A DNA stretch of 64,000 nt, taken from the NCBI RefSeq assembly GCF_000787835.1, contig NZ_BBPP01000044.1, positions 1 to 64,000 on the forward strand. The letters are read 5' to 3'. Both the position numbers and the translations under genes were made by a program. Every line of letters starts with the position of its first letter. Within the stretch, counting starts at the first letter, position 1. This document shows, piece after piece, positions 52,093 through 59,584 of this stretch. The DNA is from Streptacidiphilus melanogenes (GTDB lineage Bacteria; Actinomycetota; Actinomycetes; Streptomycetales; Streptomycetaceae). The notes beneath the pieces were generated by a model. The model was not told the origin of the DNA, did not search any database, and saw nothing but the letters and a program-made list of their open reading frames with translations.

Positions 52093-53553
52093 ATGGGAGA
52101 CGTGAGGACGGACACGGGAGCCCAGCCCGCCGGTGCGGAGCCCGGTGGATCGGGCGGGGTGCCCGACGCGTCGCAACTGCGACGGCTCCGGCAGGAGTTG
52201 GAGCGGGCATGGGTGCGCTGGGGCGAGGCTGTCGGCGCGGGCGGCGCTACGGGTGACGGCGACCCGGGCGCCGCCGTAGGGAACGATGCGCTCGGCGGTG
52301 CTCCGGCCTTCGGACTCCCGGCCGTGGGATACCCGGCTGCAGGATCCCCGGCCGTCGGAGCGCGGGGCGTCGGCGGCAGGCGGGGGCGATCCGGCCCATG
52401 GCGCCCGAAGACGGGCAGCGGGGCGCTGCGCTCCGAGGTGGTGGAATCCTGGGCCCGTAGCGGCGCAAGCGTGGACCGGGCCTGTGTCGAGGCACCGGTG
52501 ACGGACGCGGACGCGGCGCGCTCCCGCTGGGCCGACTCCCAACTGCGTCGCCCGGTCGGCGCGGTGGCGGACGAGCTGCGCCGCATCACCGAGGACGCGG
52601 GTTTCGTGGCGGCCGTGACGGACGAGACCGGCACGATCCTGTGGACGTGCGGCGGCCCGCACATGCGTCGTGCGGCCGAGCGGATCAACTTCGCCCCGGG
52701 CGGTCGCTGGGACGAGCAGGCGATGGGGACGAACGCCCTCTCGCTGGCCCTGCTGCGCGGGCAGGCGGCGACGGTGTTCTCGGCCGAGCACTACGTCTCG
52801 GCGCTGCACGGCTGGGTCTGCTACTGCGCGCCGATCCGGCACCCCGACGGGCGGGTGCTCGGCGTGCTGGACCTGTCGACGACCTGGGACCGCTCACATC
52901 CGCTCGCCCTCTCCACGGTTCGCCTGCTCGCGGCCGGCATCGAGGAGCGGATCCGGGAGCAGGGCGTGGCCGCGTCGCCGCCGGTGGACGCCGAGTTGTG
53001 CCTCAGCGTGCTCGGCGAGAGCCCCCGCCTGGAACGCCAGGCGAGGGAGATCCCGCTCCGGCCACGGCAGTTGGAGATCCTTGCGCTGCTGGCCCTGGAA
53101 CCGGAGGGGTTCACCCCCGAGCGCCTGCGCGATGCTCTCTACGGCGAGCGCCCCGTCTCGGCCTCGACGTTCAAGGCCGAGGTCTCCCACCTGCGCAGCG
53201 CACTGGGCGGCGGCATCGCCACCCGTCGCTACGCCCTGACGCGCCCGTTGGCCTGCGACGCGGCGCTGGTCGCGACGGCCGTCGAACGCGGTGACACGCA
53301 GACGGCGCTGGCCGTCTACGCCGGGCCGCTGCTCGCCCGCTCGGAGGCCCCGGGCGTCGTCGAGTGGCGTGAGCACCTCCATGTCGCCCTCCGCGAGGCC
53401 GTCCTGGCGTCCGGGGACCCCTCCCTGGCCCTCGCCTTCGGCCACCATGCCCGCTACGACATCGCCCTCCACCGCCACGCCCTCTCCCTCCTCGCCCCTG
53501 ACGACGCCCGCCGCGGCCTCGCGGCGGCGCGGCTCCGCGCGGCGCTGGGATGA
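52093..53553 (+). CDS. GAF-domain transcription factor with winged helix and activator-like C-terminus
   Basis: A 486-aa regulator. The first 110 residues are Gly/Ala/Pro-rich. A GAF domain of the AcoR/DhaR type follows (SWARSGASVDRAC to about residue 290, including FVAAVTDETGTILWTCGG and GWVCYCAPIRHPDGRVLGVLDLS). Then RPRQLEILALLALEPEGFTPERLRDALYG gives a winged-helix region (about 315-385) and the end resembles a bacterial activator (BTAD-like) helical part. Similar factors often control aldehyde dehydrogenase/DUF779 genes; such a pair lies at 60609-62536. No sigma-54 domain is present. The start ATG has a weak GAGG close by. Confidence 0.78.
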   Translation: MGDVRTDTGAQPAGAEPGGSGGVPDASQLRRLRQELERAWVRWGEAVGAGGATGDGDPGAAVGNDALGGAPAFGLPAVGYPAAGSPAVGARGVGGRRGRSGPWRPKTGSGALRSEVVESWARSGASVDRACVEAPVTDADAARSRWADSQLRRPVGAVADELRRITEDAGFVAAVTDETGTILWTCGGPHMRRAAERINFAPGGRWDEQAMGTNALSLALLRGQAATVFSAEHYVSALHGWVCYCAPIRHPDGRVLGVLDLSTTWDRSHPLALSTVRLLAAGIEERIREQGVAASPPVDAELCLSVLGESPRLERQAREIPLRPRQLEILALLALEPEGFTPERLRDALYGERPVSASTFKAEVSHLRSALGGGIATRRYALTRPLACDAALVATAVERGDTQTALAVYAGPLLARSEAPGVVEWREHLHVALREAVLASGDPSLALAFGHHARYDIALHRHALSLLAPDDARRGLAAARLRAALG

Positions 53554-53580
53554 GCGTCGCTGGGGTGAACGTCGCGCGTG

Positions 53581-53586
53581 TACGGT
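53581..53586 (+). promoter_or_regulatory. -10 box of a leaderless promoter (HIT-like gene)
   Basis: TACGGT ends 8 bases before ATG 53595, as in other leaderless genes of the window. Confidence 0.5.
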
Positions 53587-53594
53587 GCGATCTC

Positions 53595-54095
53595 ATGGTG
53601 GGCGACTGGCGGGACGACAGGATCGGCACGGCACTGAACGGGACGAACCCCACCGTGCTCCGGCGGCTTGACGCGGGTTTCGCAGTGATCGGTGACGTGC
53701 AGTTCCTGCCGGGCTATTCGGTTCTGCTGGTGGACGAGCCCGAGGTGCAGCGTCTGTCCGAGCTGCCGCGGAGCAAGCGGCTGGCCTTCCTCGCCGACAT
53801 GGACCGGTTGGGTGAGGCCGTGGAGCGGGCCTGCCGGCGGCTGGATCCGGAGTTCCGGCGGGTGAACCTGGAGATCCTCGGCAACACCGACGGTTTCCTG
53901 CACGCGCACGTGTGGCCTCGGTTCGAATGGGAGCGCCCGGATCTCGTGAGCCGCCCGGTGTGGTGGTATCCCGTGGAGAACTGGCGCGATCCTGCCTGCG
54001 CACTCGGACCGAAGCACGACGCCTTGCGCGAGGCGATCGGCCGGGAGCTCGATGCCTTGGGCGAGTTGACCGCCGGTCCGGCCGACGCGGGATGA
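53595..54095 (+). CDS. HIT-like family hydrolase
   Basis: A 166-aa protein of the HIT superfamily of nucleotide hydrolases and transferases. FAVIGDVQFLPGYSVLLVDEPEVQRLSEL is the HIT N-terminal core, and NLEILGNTDGFLHAHVWPRFEWE holds the HxH catalytic pair. ATG 53595 is preferred for its leaderless promoter; an ATG at 53550 overlaps the previous stop and would add 15 residues. Substrate unknown, dinucleoside polyphosphate hydrolysis is possible. Confidence 0.75.
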   Translation: MVGDWRDDRIGTALNGTNPTVLRRLDAGFAVIGDVQFLPGYSVLLVDEPEVQRLSELPRSKRLAFLADMDRLGEAVERACRRLDPEFRRVNLEILGNTDGFLHAHVWPRFEWERPDLVSRPVWWYPVENWRDPACALGPKHDALREAIGRELDALGELTAGPADAG

Positions 54096-54104
54096 CACGC
54101 CTGC

Positions 54105-54315
54105 GGGTTGCAGGTTGTGAGGCGTCTGCCTTCAGTGCCTCGGCCCATTCGCTCGTCGACAGCACCTCTCCGCGCCGGGCGAGGACCGTGGTGAGCAGGG
54201 TGTGGTGCAGCTCGGGGTCGGGGTCGGCGCAGGCGTCGGACAGGACGGTGACGCGGAAGTCGAGGTCGGCCGCTGCAGGGCGGTGTTCCTGGTGTCGCCG
54301 CGCGAGGCGGTGGTC
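54105..54315 (-). pseudogene. Remnant of an isochorismatase-family hydrolase
   Basis: The minus strand reads ADLDFRVTVLSDACADPDPEL and then HHTLLTTVLARRGEVLSTSEWAEAL, the C-terminal part of isochorismatase-like hydrolases. Just upstream ASRGDTRNTALQ continues it in another frame, so one base is missing near 54272-54277. The N-terminal half is absent and no clean stop follows. It is a decayed gene; function is lost. Confidence 0.7.
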
Positions 54316-54318
54316 TGG

Positions 54319-54564
54319 TCATTCCTGGACGAGTCGTTCCAGTACGGACATGGCCGCGATCACGGTCTGCCGTTCGTCTTCGGTGCACTTGCTCTGCAGC
54401 TGGGCGGCGAGCCACTCGCCGCGGGCCTGTCGACTCTCCTCGGCTCGTCGGCGTCCCTCGGCGGTCAGCGCGATCACCCGACGCCGACCGTCGGCGGGGT
54501 CCGGGCGCCGTTCCACGAGTCCCGCCTCGGCGAGGGAGGAGACCGTGGCCGCCATCGACTGGTG
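54319..54564 (-). pseudogene. Truncated MarR family regulator
   Basis: HQSMAATVSSLAEAGLVERRPDPADGRRRVIALTAEG is the second half of a MarR winged helix, with the wing, and the usual C-terminal helix follows (MSVLERLVQE). The first 55-60 residues with the dimerisation and first recognition parts are missing; the frame begins after the stop of the neighbouring gene. The regulator is therefore almost certainly inactive. Confidence 0.7.
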
Positions 54565-55056
54565 TCACACTCCCGTGGTGGAGCCGGGGCGGAGGATCAT
54601 CAGCACGGTGACCGTCGCCCAGAGCAGGTTGAAGGAGCCGGTCAGCATGGCCAGGCGCGCGGTCCGCGCGCGCGTGACTTTTGCCGGGACGGCCGTGGCC
54701 GGGATGGCGTCCGGCTCGACGAGTTCCGTCAGCAGGCGTTCCTGGGTCGGCAGGACCAACAGCGCCAGCACCAGCGCGGCCGCGCCGGTCAGGGTGATCG
54801 AGGCGATCACCCAGGGACTGCCCAGCACGTGCAGCTCACCGGCGGTGGCGAAGCCGAACACGGGCACGGCCAGACCGAGCACGGCGTAGACCCGGCAGAT
54901 GCGGTGCAGCACCCGGAGCGTGGCGACGGCCTCGGGGCGGTCGGGCGCGCTCGCGGCCCGGCGGGTCGCGGCGGGGAACATGCTGGCTGCCACGGTCACC
55001 GGCCCGACGGCGATGATCGCCGCGACGACGTGCAGGACGAGCAGGAGCTTGGTCAT
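54565..55056 (-). CDS. DUF2269-like integral membrane protein
   Basis: A 163-aa membrane protein with four helices: LLLVLHVVAAIIAVGPVTVAAS, VYAVLGLAVPVFGFATAG, WVIASITLTGAAALVLALLV and LTGSFNLLWATVTVLMIL. The layout and KLLLVLHVVAA start fit the DUF2269 group. ATG 55056 overlaps the DJ-1/PfpI stop by four bases, so both are co-expressed. Function unknown. Confidence 0.75.
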   Translation of the reverse strand: MTKLLLVLHVVAAIIAVGPVTVAASMFPAATRRAASAPDRPEAVATLRVLHRICRVYAVLGLAVPVFGFATAGELHVLGSPWVIASITLTGAAALVLALLVLPTQERLLTELVEPDAIPATAVPAKVTRARTARLAMLTGSFNLLWATVTVLMILRPGSTTGV

Positions 55057-55847
55057 CGCGGCTGCACCGCGTCGCTCGCGTGGCCGGCCGCACGCGTGTG
55101 GCTCGCGGCGGACACCCGCGCCGGGGCCTGGTCGCGCCAGACCACGCCGCGGCGCTCGTAGGCGAACAGCTGCTCCACCGCGATGGCGATCTGCGGGCCG
55201 ACCGCCCGCTCCAGCAGGTACAGGCCCAGGTCGAGACCGGAGGTGACGCCCCCGGCGGTGACCAGGTCGCCGTCGTCGACGACCCGGCCTGGTACGACGC
55301 GCGCACCGGCGGCCGCGAGGACGTCCAGGCCCTGGTGATGGGTGGTGGCATGGCGGCCGTGCAGGAGTCCGGCCATCGCCAGCAGCAGGGAGCCGCCGCA
55401 GACGGTCGCCACCGTGGTGGCCGGTGCGGCCAGCGCCTGGGCCAGCAGCTTCGACAGCTCGGTGGTCAGCGCGCGGGCGAGGATCGCGGGGATCTCGTCG
55501 GCGGTATCGGCATCCGCGCCCACACCGACACCGACACCGGCACTGGCTCCGGCACCGGCGTCCGCGCAGACGGCCTCGGCGCCCGGCTGGTCCTCGCCGT
55601 GTCCGGGGAGCCTGCCCGCCGCGCCGGGCACCACGACCAGGTCGGCGCGGTCCGGGTCCAGGCGCGCCACGGCTCGCAGCGAGACGCCGTGGACTCCGCT
55701 CGGCACCTCCCGGTCGCCTTCCGCGCAGACCAGTTCCACGGTGATGGTCACCTCGTCGGTGAAGGCCCTCGCTGCGCTGAGGACCTCGAGCGGTCCGATG
55801 ACGTCCATCGGGTCGAAGCCGTCGAAGAGTACGAACTGGACCAGCAT
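55053..55847 (-). CDS. DJ-1/PfpI family protein
   Basis: A 264-aa protein with the DJ-1/PfpI fold. It opens with VQFVLFDGFDPMDVIGPLEVL, and TVATVCGGSLLLAMAGLLHGRHATTHH carries the nucleophilic-elbow Cys. Unlike close relatives it has an inserted low-complexity segment AGAGASAGVGVGVGADADTADE near residues 95-120. It is coupled to the DUF2269-like gene. Isonitrile hydratase-like or other hydrolase activity is possible; unproven. Confidence 0.78.
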   Translation of the reverse strand: MLVQFVLFDGFDPMDVIGPLEVLSAARAFTDEVTITVELVCAEGDREVPSGVHGVSLRAVARLDPDRADLVVVPGAAGRLPGHGEDQPGAEAVCADAGAGASAGVGVGVGADADTADEIPAILARALTTELSKLLAQALAAPATTVATVCGGSLLLAMAGLLHGRHATTHHQGLDVLAAAGARVVPGRVVDDGDLVTAGGVTSGLDLGLYLLERAVGPQIAIAVEQLFAYERRGVVWRDQAPARVSAASHTRAAGHASDAVQPR

Positions 55848-56035
55848 CAGTGCCCCTCACATGTCCGGTCGGTTGACTGCCGCGCTCACGCTAGGCGGGT
55901 CGCCGGCCCGCAACCATGGGCTGGAATGACACGTTCCAACGGGTTCCGGCCAAGCCCCTGACCAGCACCATCGGCACCTCATGCCTGATGACCTGCGAAC
56001 TGTGGTGCGGCTGAAACCAGGCATAAGCTGCACTC
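55848..56035. promoter_or_regulatory. Divergent promoter region between two DJ-1/PfpI genes
   Basis: 188 bases separate the DJ-1/PfpI gene (minus) from the GlxA-like regulator gene (plus). TAAGCT (56024-56029) ends 6 bases before GTG 56036 and fits a leaderless promoter. Regulation of the neighbour by the AraC-type regulator is plausible because the genes diverge. Confidence 0.45.
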
Positions 56036-56983
56036 GTGCACACGGTGGCGATTCTCGCGCTGGACCAGACGGTGCCCTTCGACATGGCCATCCCGGTCGA
56101 GGTGTTCGGGCGGGTCCGCTTGCCGGACGGGCGCCGTCCCTACCGTCTACGGGTTTGCGGCACCCGGCCGCAGGTGGAGACCGAGACGTTCACGATCAAC
56201 GCCCCGTGGGGGCTGGACGGCCTCGCCGGAGCCGACACGATCATCGTTCCCGGCCGGGCCGAGCACGCGGGGCCGCCACCCGCCGAGGCTCTCCGGGCGC
56301 TGCGGGACGCCGCCGCTCGCGGCACGCGCATCGCGTCGATCTGCGGCGGCGCGTTCACCCTCGCCGCCACCGGCCTGCTGGACGGCCTGGCCGCGACCAC
56401 CCACTGGATCGCCGCGGACGAACTCGCCCGGCAGTACCCGGCGGTCGAGGTGCGCCCGGAGGTCCTCTATGTGGACAACGGCCTGCTGCTCACGTCCGCG
56501 GGCGCGTCCGCCGGGCTGGACCTGTGCCTTCACCTGGTGCGGCGCGACCTGGGCTCGGCGGTGGCGGCGGACGCCGCCCGGCTGGCCGTCACCCCCTTGG
56601 AGCGCGAGGGAGGCCAGGCCCAGTACATCGTCCACGAGCGCCCGCCCCTGCCGACCGGCTCGCTGCTGGAACCCACCCTGACGTGGATCCAGGACCACCT
56701 CGGCGAGGAGCTCACCTTGCAGGACCTGGCCGACCGCTGCGGCATGAGCACCCGCACGTTCAGCCGACGCTTCCGCGAGCAGACCGGCACGACACCCCTC
56801 CAGTGGCTGCTGCGCGCACGCGTCCGCCACGCCCAGTACCTGCTGGAGAACACCGATCACCCCGTCGAACGCATTGCCGTCCAGGCCGGATTCGGTTCCG
56901 CAACCGCCTTCCGCGAACGCTTCAAGCGCATCGCCGGCACCACTCCGCAGGCCTACCGGACCACTTTCCGCAGCGCGTCCTGA
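56036..56983 (+). CDS. GlxA-type regulator: DJ-1/PfpI domain plus AraC helix-turn-helix
   Basis: A 315-aa transcription factor. Residues 1-180 are an amidotransferase-like DJ-1/PfpI domain (VAILALDQTVPFDMAIPVEVF, RIASICGGAFTLAATGLLDG with its Cys). From about 210 there is an AraC double helix-turn-helix, LQDLADRCGMSTRTFSRRFREQTG and VERIAVQAGFGSATAFRERFKRI. GTG 56036 appears leaderless. This architecture is common in GlxA/CdhR/ArgR-like regulators that sense amine metabolites. Confidence 0.85.
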   Translation: MHTVAILALDQTVPFDMAIPVEVFGRVRLPDGRRPYRLRVCGTRPQVETETFTINAPWGLDGLAGADTIIVPGRAEHAGPPPAEALRALRDAAARGTRIASICGGAFTLAATGLLDGLAATTHWIAADELARQYPAVEVRPEVLYVDNGLLLTSAGASAGLDLCLHLVRRDLGSAVAADAARLAVTPLEREGGQAQYIVHERPPLPTGSLLEPTLTWIQDHLGEELTLQDLADRCGMSTRTFSRRFREQTGTTPLQWLLRARVRHAQYLLENTDHPVERIAVQAGFGSATAFRERFKRIAGTTPQAYRTTFRSAS

Positions 56984-57143
56984 CTCGCGACGCGAGCGCG
57001 CATGCGAGGCGTCCACGAACACCCTGCCGTAGCGTGATCTCAGAGACTCGCTGTCCGCTGTTCCGCTTCATCCGCTGTTCGTGGACGCGACCGACCCATG
57101 GTCAGCAGATGTTGCTGGCCCCGCCCCGACAGGGAGCAGCGCA

Positions 57144-57347
57144 ATGGCAACTGGCACCGTCAAGTGGTTCAACGCCGAGAAGGGCTTCGGCTTCATCGAG
57201 CAGGACGGCGGCGGCCCGGACGTGTTCGTGCACTTCCGTGCGATCACCGGCAGCGGCTTCAAGGAGCTCCAGGAGGGAGAGCACGTGACGTTCGACGTCA
57301 CCCAGGGTCCCAAGGGTCCGCAGGCCGAGAACGTCGTCCGCGGCTGA
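57144..57347 (+). CDS. Cold-shock protein (CspA family)
   Basis: A 67-aa single cold-shock domain. The RNA-binding motifs are [15 protein letters not shown] (RNP1) and VFVHFRAI (RNP2), with [10 protein letters not shown] at the end. AGGGAG stands 8 bases before ATG 57144; a longer reading from 57081 lacks a binding site. The 160-base upstream region is likely the leader found in many csp genes. A strong hairpin follows. Confidence 0.93.
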   Translation: MATGTVKWFNAEKGFGFIEQDGGGPDVFVHFRAITGSGFKELQEGEHVTFDVTQGPKGPQAENVVRG

Positions 57348-57366
57348 CGTCGAACAGAGCGTGAGG

Positions 57367-57411
57367 CAGCCCGAGGCCCTGGCGGCCGGGGGACGGCGGG
57401 GTCTCGGGCTG
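57367..57411. terminator. Bidirectional terminator after the cold-shock gene
   Basis: CAGCCCGAGGCCC (57367-57379) pairs with the sequence ending CTCGGGCTG (57403-57411), nine perfect base pairs plus G-T extensions. It stands between the convergent cold-shock and esterase genes. Confidence 0.75.
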
Positions 57412-57441
57412 GATCAGGGCGGGCGGGATCGCCCGTTCCGC

Positions 57442-58431
57442 TCAGGCGGTGTGCAGGGCCTCGCGGAGGTATGCCGTCGCCTGGGCGATGGCGGCCTCGG
57501 CGGCGTGGGTGCCGCGCAGGGCGTTGAGCATCACGAAGTCGTGGATGATGCCCTGGTAGCGGACGGCGGTGACGGGGACGCCGGCCTGGCGGAGCTTGTT
57601 CGCGTAGGCCTCGCCCTCGTCGCGCAGCACGTCGGCCTCGCCGGTGATGACCAGGGCCGGCGGCAGGCCCGTGAGCTGTTCGGTGGTGGCGCGCAGCGGC
57701 GAGGCGGTGATCTCGGCGCGCTGGGCCGGGTCGGTCGTGTACTGGTCCCAGAACCACTGCATGGCGTCACGGCGCAGGAAGTAGCCCCCGGCGAACTGGT
57801 GGTAGGAGCCGGTGTCGAAGGACGCGTCGGTGACGGGATAGAACAGCACCTGCGCGAGCAGCGGCAGGCCGCCGCGCTCCTTGGCCATGAGGGTGAGCGC
57901 CGCGCTCATGTTGCCGCCGACGCTGTCCCCCGCGACGGCGATCCGCGAGGCGTCGAGCCCCTTGGCTGCGCCGTCGGTGACGACCCACCGGGCGACGGCG
58001 AAGTTCTGCTCGATGGCGACGGGGTAGCGGGCCTCGGGCGAGAGGTCGTACTCGGGGAAGACCACCGCGGCGTTCGCGCCGACCGCGAGCTCGCGCACCA
58101 GCCGGTCGTGCGTGTGGGCGTTGCCGAACACCCAGCCCGCGCCGTGGATGTAGACGATCACCGGCAGCGTGCCGGCGGCACCGGCCGGCTTCACGAGCCG
58201 TGCACGGACCGAGCCGGTGGGACCGCCGGGGACGGTGATCCACTCCTCGTCGACGGCCGGCTTGGTGATCTCGCCGGACTGGACCTCGTCGACCGCCTTG
58301 CGTCCCTCGACGGGGCCCAGGTCGAACAGGAACGGCGGCTTCGCCGTCGCTGCGGCGAACTCGGCCGCGGCCTGCTCGAGGACGGGGGCGGCGGGTGTGG
58401 CGGTGGTGGGAGTGGAGGCGTGCTCGGTCAT
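57442..58431 (-). CDS. Alpha/beta hydrolase, hormone-sensitive-lipase-like esterase
   Basis: A 329-aa esterase. YIHGAGWVFGN is a variant of the HGGG oxyanion motif, and VAGDSVGGNMSAAL holds the nucleophile Ser of the GDSxGG elbow. The later acid and His are in ITGEADVLRDEG and GIIHDFVM. This is the HSL family (class IV), acting on short acyl esters. It diverges from an OhrR-type regulator gene; co-regulation is likely. Start is ATG 58431. Confidence 0.85.
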   Translation of the reverse strand: MTEHASTPTTATPAAPVLEQAAAEFAAATAKPPFLFDLGPVEGRKAVDEVQSGEITKPAVDEEWITVPGGPTGSVRARLVKPAGAAGTLPVIVYIHGAGWVFGNAHTHDRLVRELAVGANAAVVFPEYDLSPEARYPVAIEQNFAVARWVVTDGAAKGLDASRIAVAGDSVGGNMSAALTLMAKERGGLPLLAQVLFYPVTDASFDTGSYHQFAGGYFLRRDAMQWFWDQYTTDPAQRAEITASPLRATTEQLTGLPPALVITGEADVLRDEGEAYANKLRQAGVPVTAVRYQGIIHDFVMLNALRGTHAAEAAIAQATAYLREALHTA

Positions 58432-58476
58432 GGCGGACTCCTCGAAAGGGGAGCCGGGAGGGCTCCGTCTGGCGAA

Positions 58477-58510
58477 TAACCTAGGGCACGATTACCTCGT
58501 GCACAAGTTA
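58477..58510. promoter_or_regulatory. Palindromic operator candidate for the OhrR-type regulator
   Basis: GCACGA (58486-58491) and TCGTGC (58497-58502) form perfect arms around five bases. Flanking TAAC (58477-58480) and GTTA (58507-58510) extend the symmetry to one base off-centre. It lies between the divergent esterase and regulator genes, about 46 bases from the former start. Confidence 0.55.
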
Positions 58511-58590
58511 AACGTGGACGTTGCCATCGCGGGCGTTGCCATCGCCCCGTTGGTAACCTGGTCGGGTCACATCCGGATCGGAGAAGCCTG

Positions 58591-59055
58591 ATGACCGCCG
58601 CCGACCACCCCCGCGCCGCCCAGCCGGGCGGGTTCTCGACGCTGCTCGACGACCAGCTCTGCTTCGCCCTCTACGCGGCCTCGCGTGCGGTGACGCAGCG
58701 CTATCGGCCGCTGCTGGAGGAGCTCGGGCTGACCTACCCGCAGTACCTGGTCCTGCTGGTGCTGTGGGAGCACGACAGCGTCCCGGTCAAGGACATCGGC
58801 GTGGCGCTGCAGCTCGACTACGGCACCCTCACCCCGCTGATCAAGCGACTCGAGACCAGCGGTCTGGTCCGGCGTGAGCGCTCCCCGCAGGACGAGCGCA
58901 CCGTCCAGGTCAGCCTCACCGAGCAGGGCGAGGAGCTGCGCGTGCGCGCCCGGACGGTGCCCCAGGCCATCGGCGAAGCGATGGCCCTCCCGCCGCAGGA
59001 CTTCGACGACGTCCGACGGATCCTGCGGCAGCTGACGGAGAACGTCTCCCGTTAG
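58591..59055 (+). CDS. MarR family regulator, OhrR type
   Basis: A 154-aa winged-helix regulator. LLDDQLCFALYAASRAVTQRYRPLL is the OhrR N-terminal signature, with the peroxide-reactive Cys in QLCFALY. The recognition region is VKDIGVALQLDYGTLTPLIKRLE and the wing SPQDERTVQVSLTEQG. OhrR proteins release DNA when this Cys is oxidised by organic peroxides. No ohr gene is adjacent; the divergent esterase is the likely target. Confidence 0.84.
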   Translation: MTAADHPRAAQPGGFSTLLDDQLCFALYAASRAVTQRYRPLLEELGLTYPQYLVLLVLWEHDSVPVKDIGVALQLDYGTLTPLIKRLETSGLVRRERSPQDERTVQVSLTEQGEELRVRARTVPQAIGEAMALPPQDFDDVRRILRQLTENVSR

Positions 59056-59584
59056 GGCTGTACGACGTCACAGCGCCCCGGTGGGAGGGAACGCCGCGAC
59101 GCGCGGCGCGTCAGAGATGATGCGACGCCGGGTGCGGGCCGCAGCCAGGTGCTCGGCGACCAGACGGCGCGAGCCTTAGTGCCTGGGCGGTCCGTTCGAC
59201 CAGGGCGTGGTTCCCCGCCGTAGCCCCCTCCGCGCCCAGGAGCCGCTGCAGGTCGGCGAGTGCATGGGCCAGCGGCCGGGTCGCGCCGGCCGCACCGGCG
59301 AACTGCTTGCGGATCGGCAGCAGGTGCCTCACCAGCGTGGCGCTGCTTGATCATCCGACCCGGACAATGACCTACCTGCCCGCCTCCGCATTCCGTGCGC
59401 GTTCCGTGCGCTTCAGGTTCTCCCAGGTCAGAGTGGGTGGAACGTTCCAGCGTTCCATCGAGGGCGGCGAACGCGGCCCCGGCGACGACATCGACTGCAA
59501 GGTGGTGGCACCGCAGCCCCGGACGATCACCGTCCGAGCTGCGGGAACCGGTCGAGTCGAGCTGATGGTGAGTGGAGCAGGTAC
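59056..59584. other. Gene-poor stretch between the OhrR-type gene and the L,D-transpeptidase
   Basis: Within these 529 bases only the minus frame at 59111-59332 has coding character. The rest includes a direct repeat GTTCCGTGCGC (about 59390-59412) and GGAACGTTCCAGCGTTCC (59437-59454), a palindromic spot. I see no RNA gene. Confidence 0.4.
59111..59332 (-). CDS. Possible small helical protein or gene remnant
   Basis: A 73-aa frame with high third-position GC in its first two-thirds, GTG at 59332. It reads RHLLPIRKQFAGAAGATRPL, then LADLQRLLGAEGATAGNHAL. The last 20 codons lose the codon bias. It has no binding site at the GTG, and an in-frame stop lies just upstream, so it could be an N-terminally truncated remnant. 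No family recognised. It weakly resembles the small frame at 20701-20964 (LLGAEG). Confidence 0.3.
   Translation of the reverse strand: MRHLLPIRKQFAGAAGATRPLAHALADLQRLLGAEGATAGNHALVERTAQALRLAPSGRRAPGCGPHPASHHL

Noticed and set aside
54319-54564. An intact small MarR regulator
   Set aside because: The frame lacks the first helices that every MarR protein needs for dimerisation, and an in-frame stop precedes it.
55495-55570. CRISPR-like or tandem-repeat array around ACCGACACCGAC
   Set aside because: The repeats are short, irregular and lie inside the DJ-1/PfpI coding frame, where they encode the Gly/Ala/Val low-complexity insertion.
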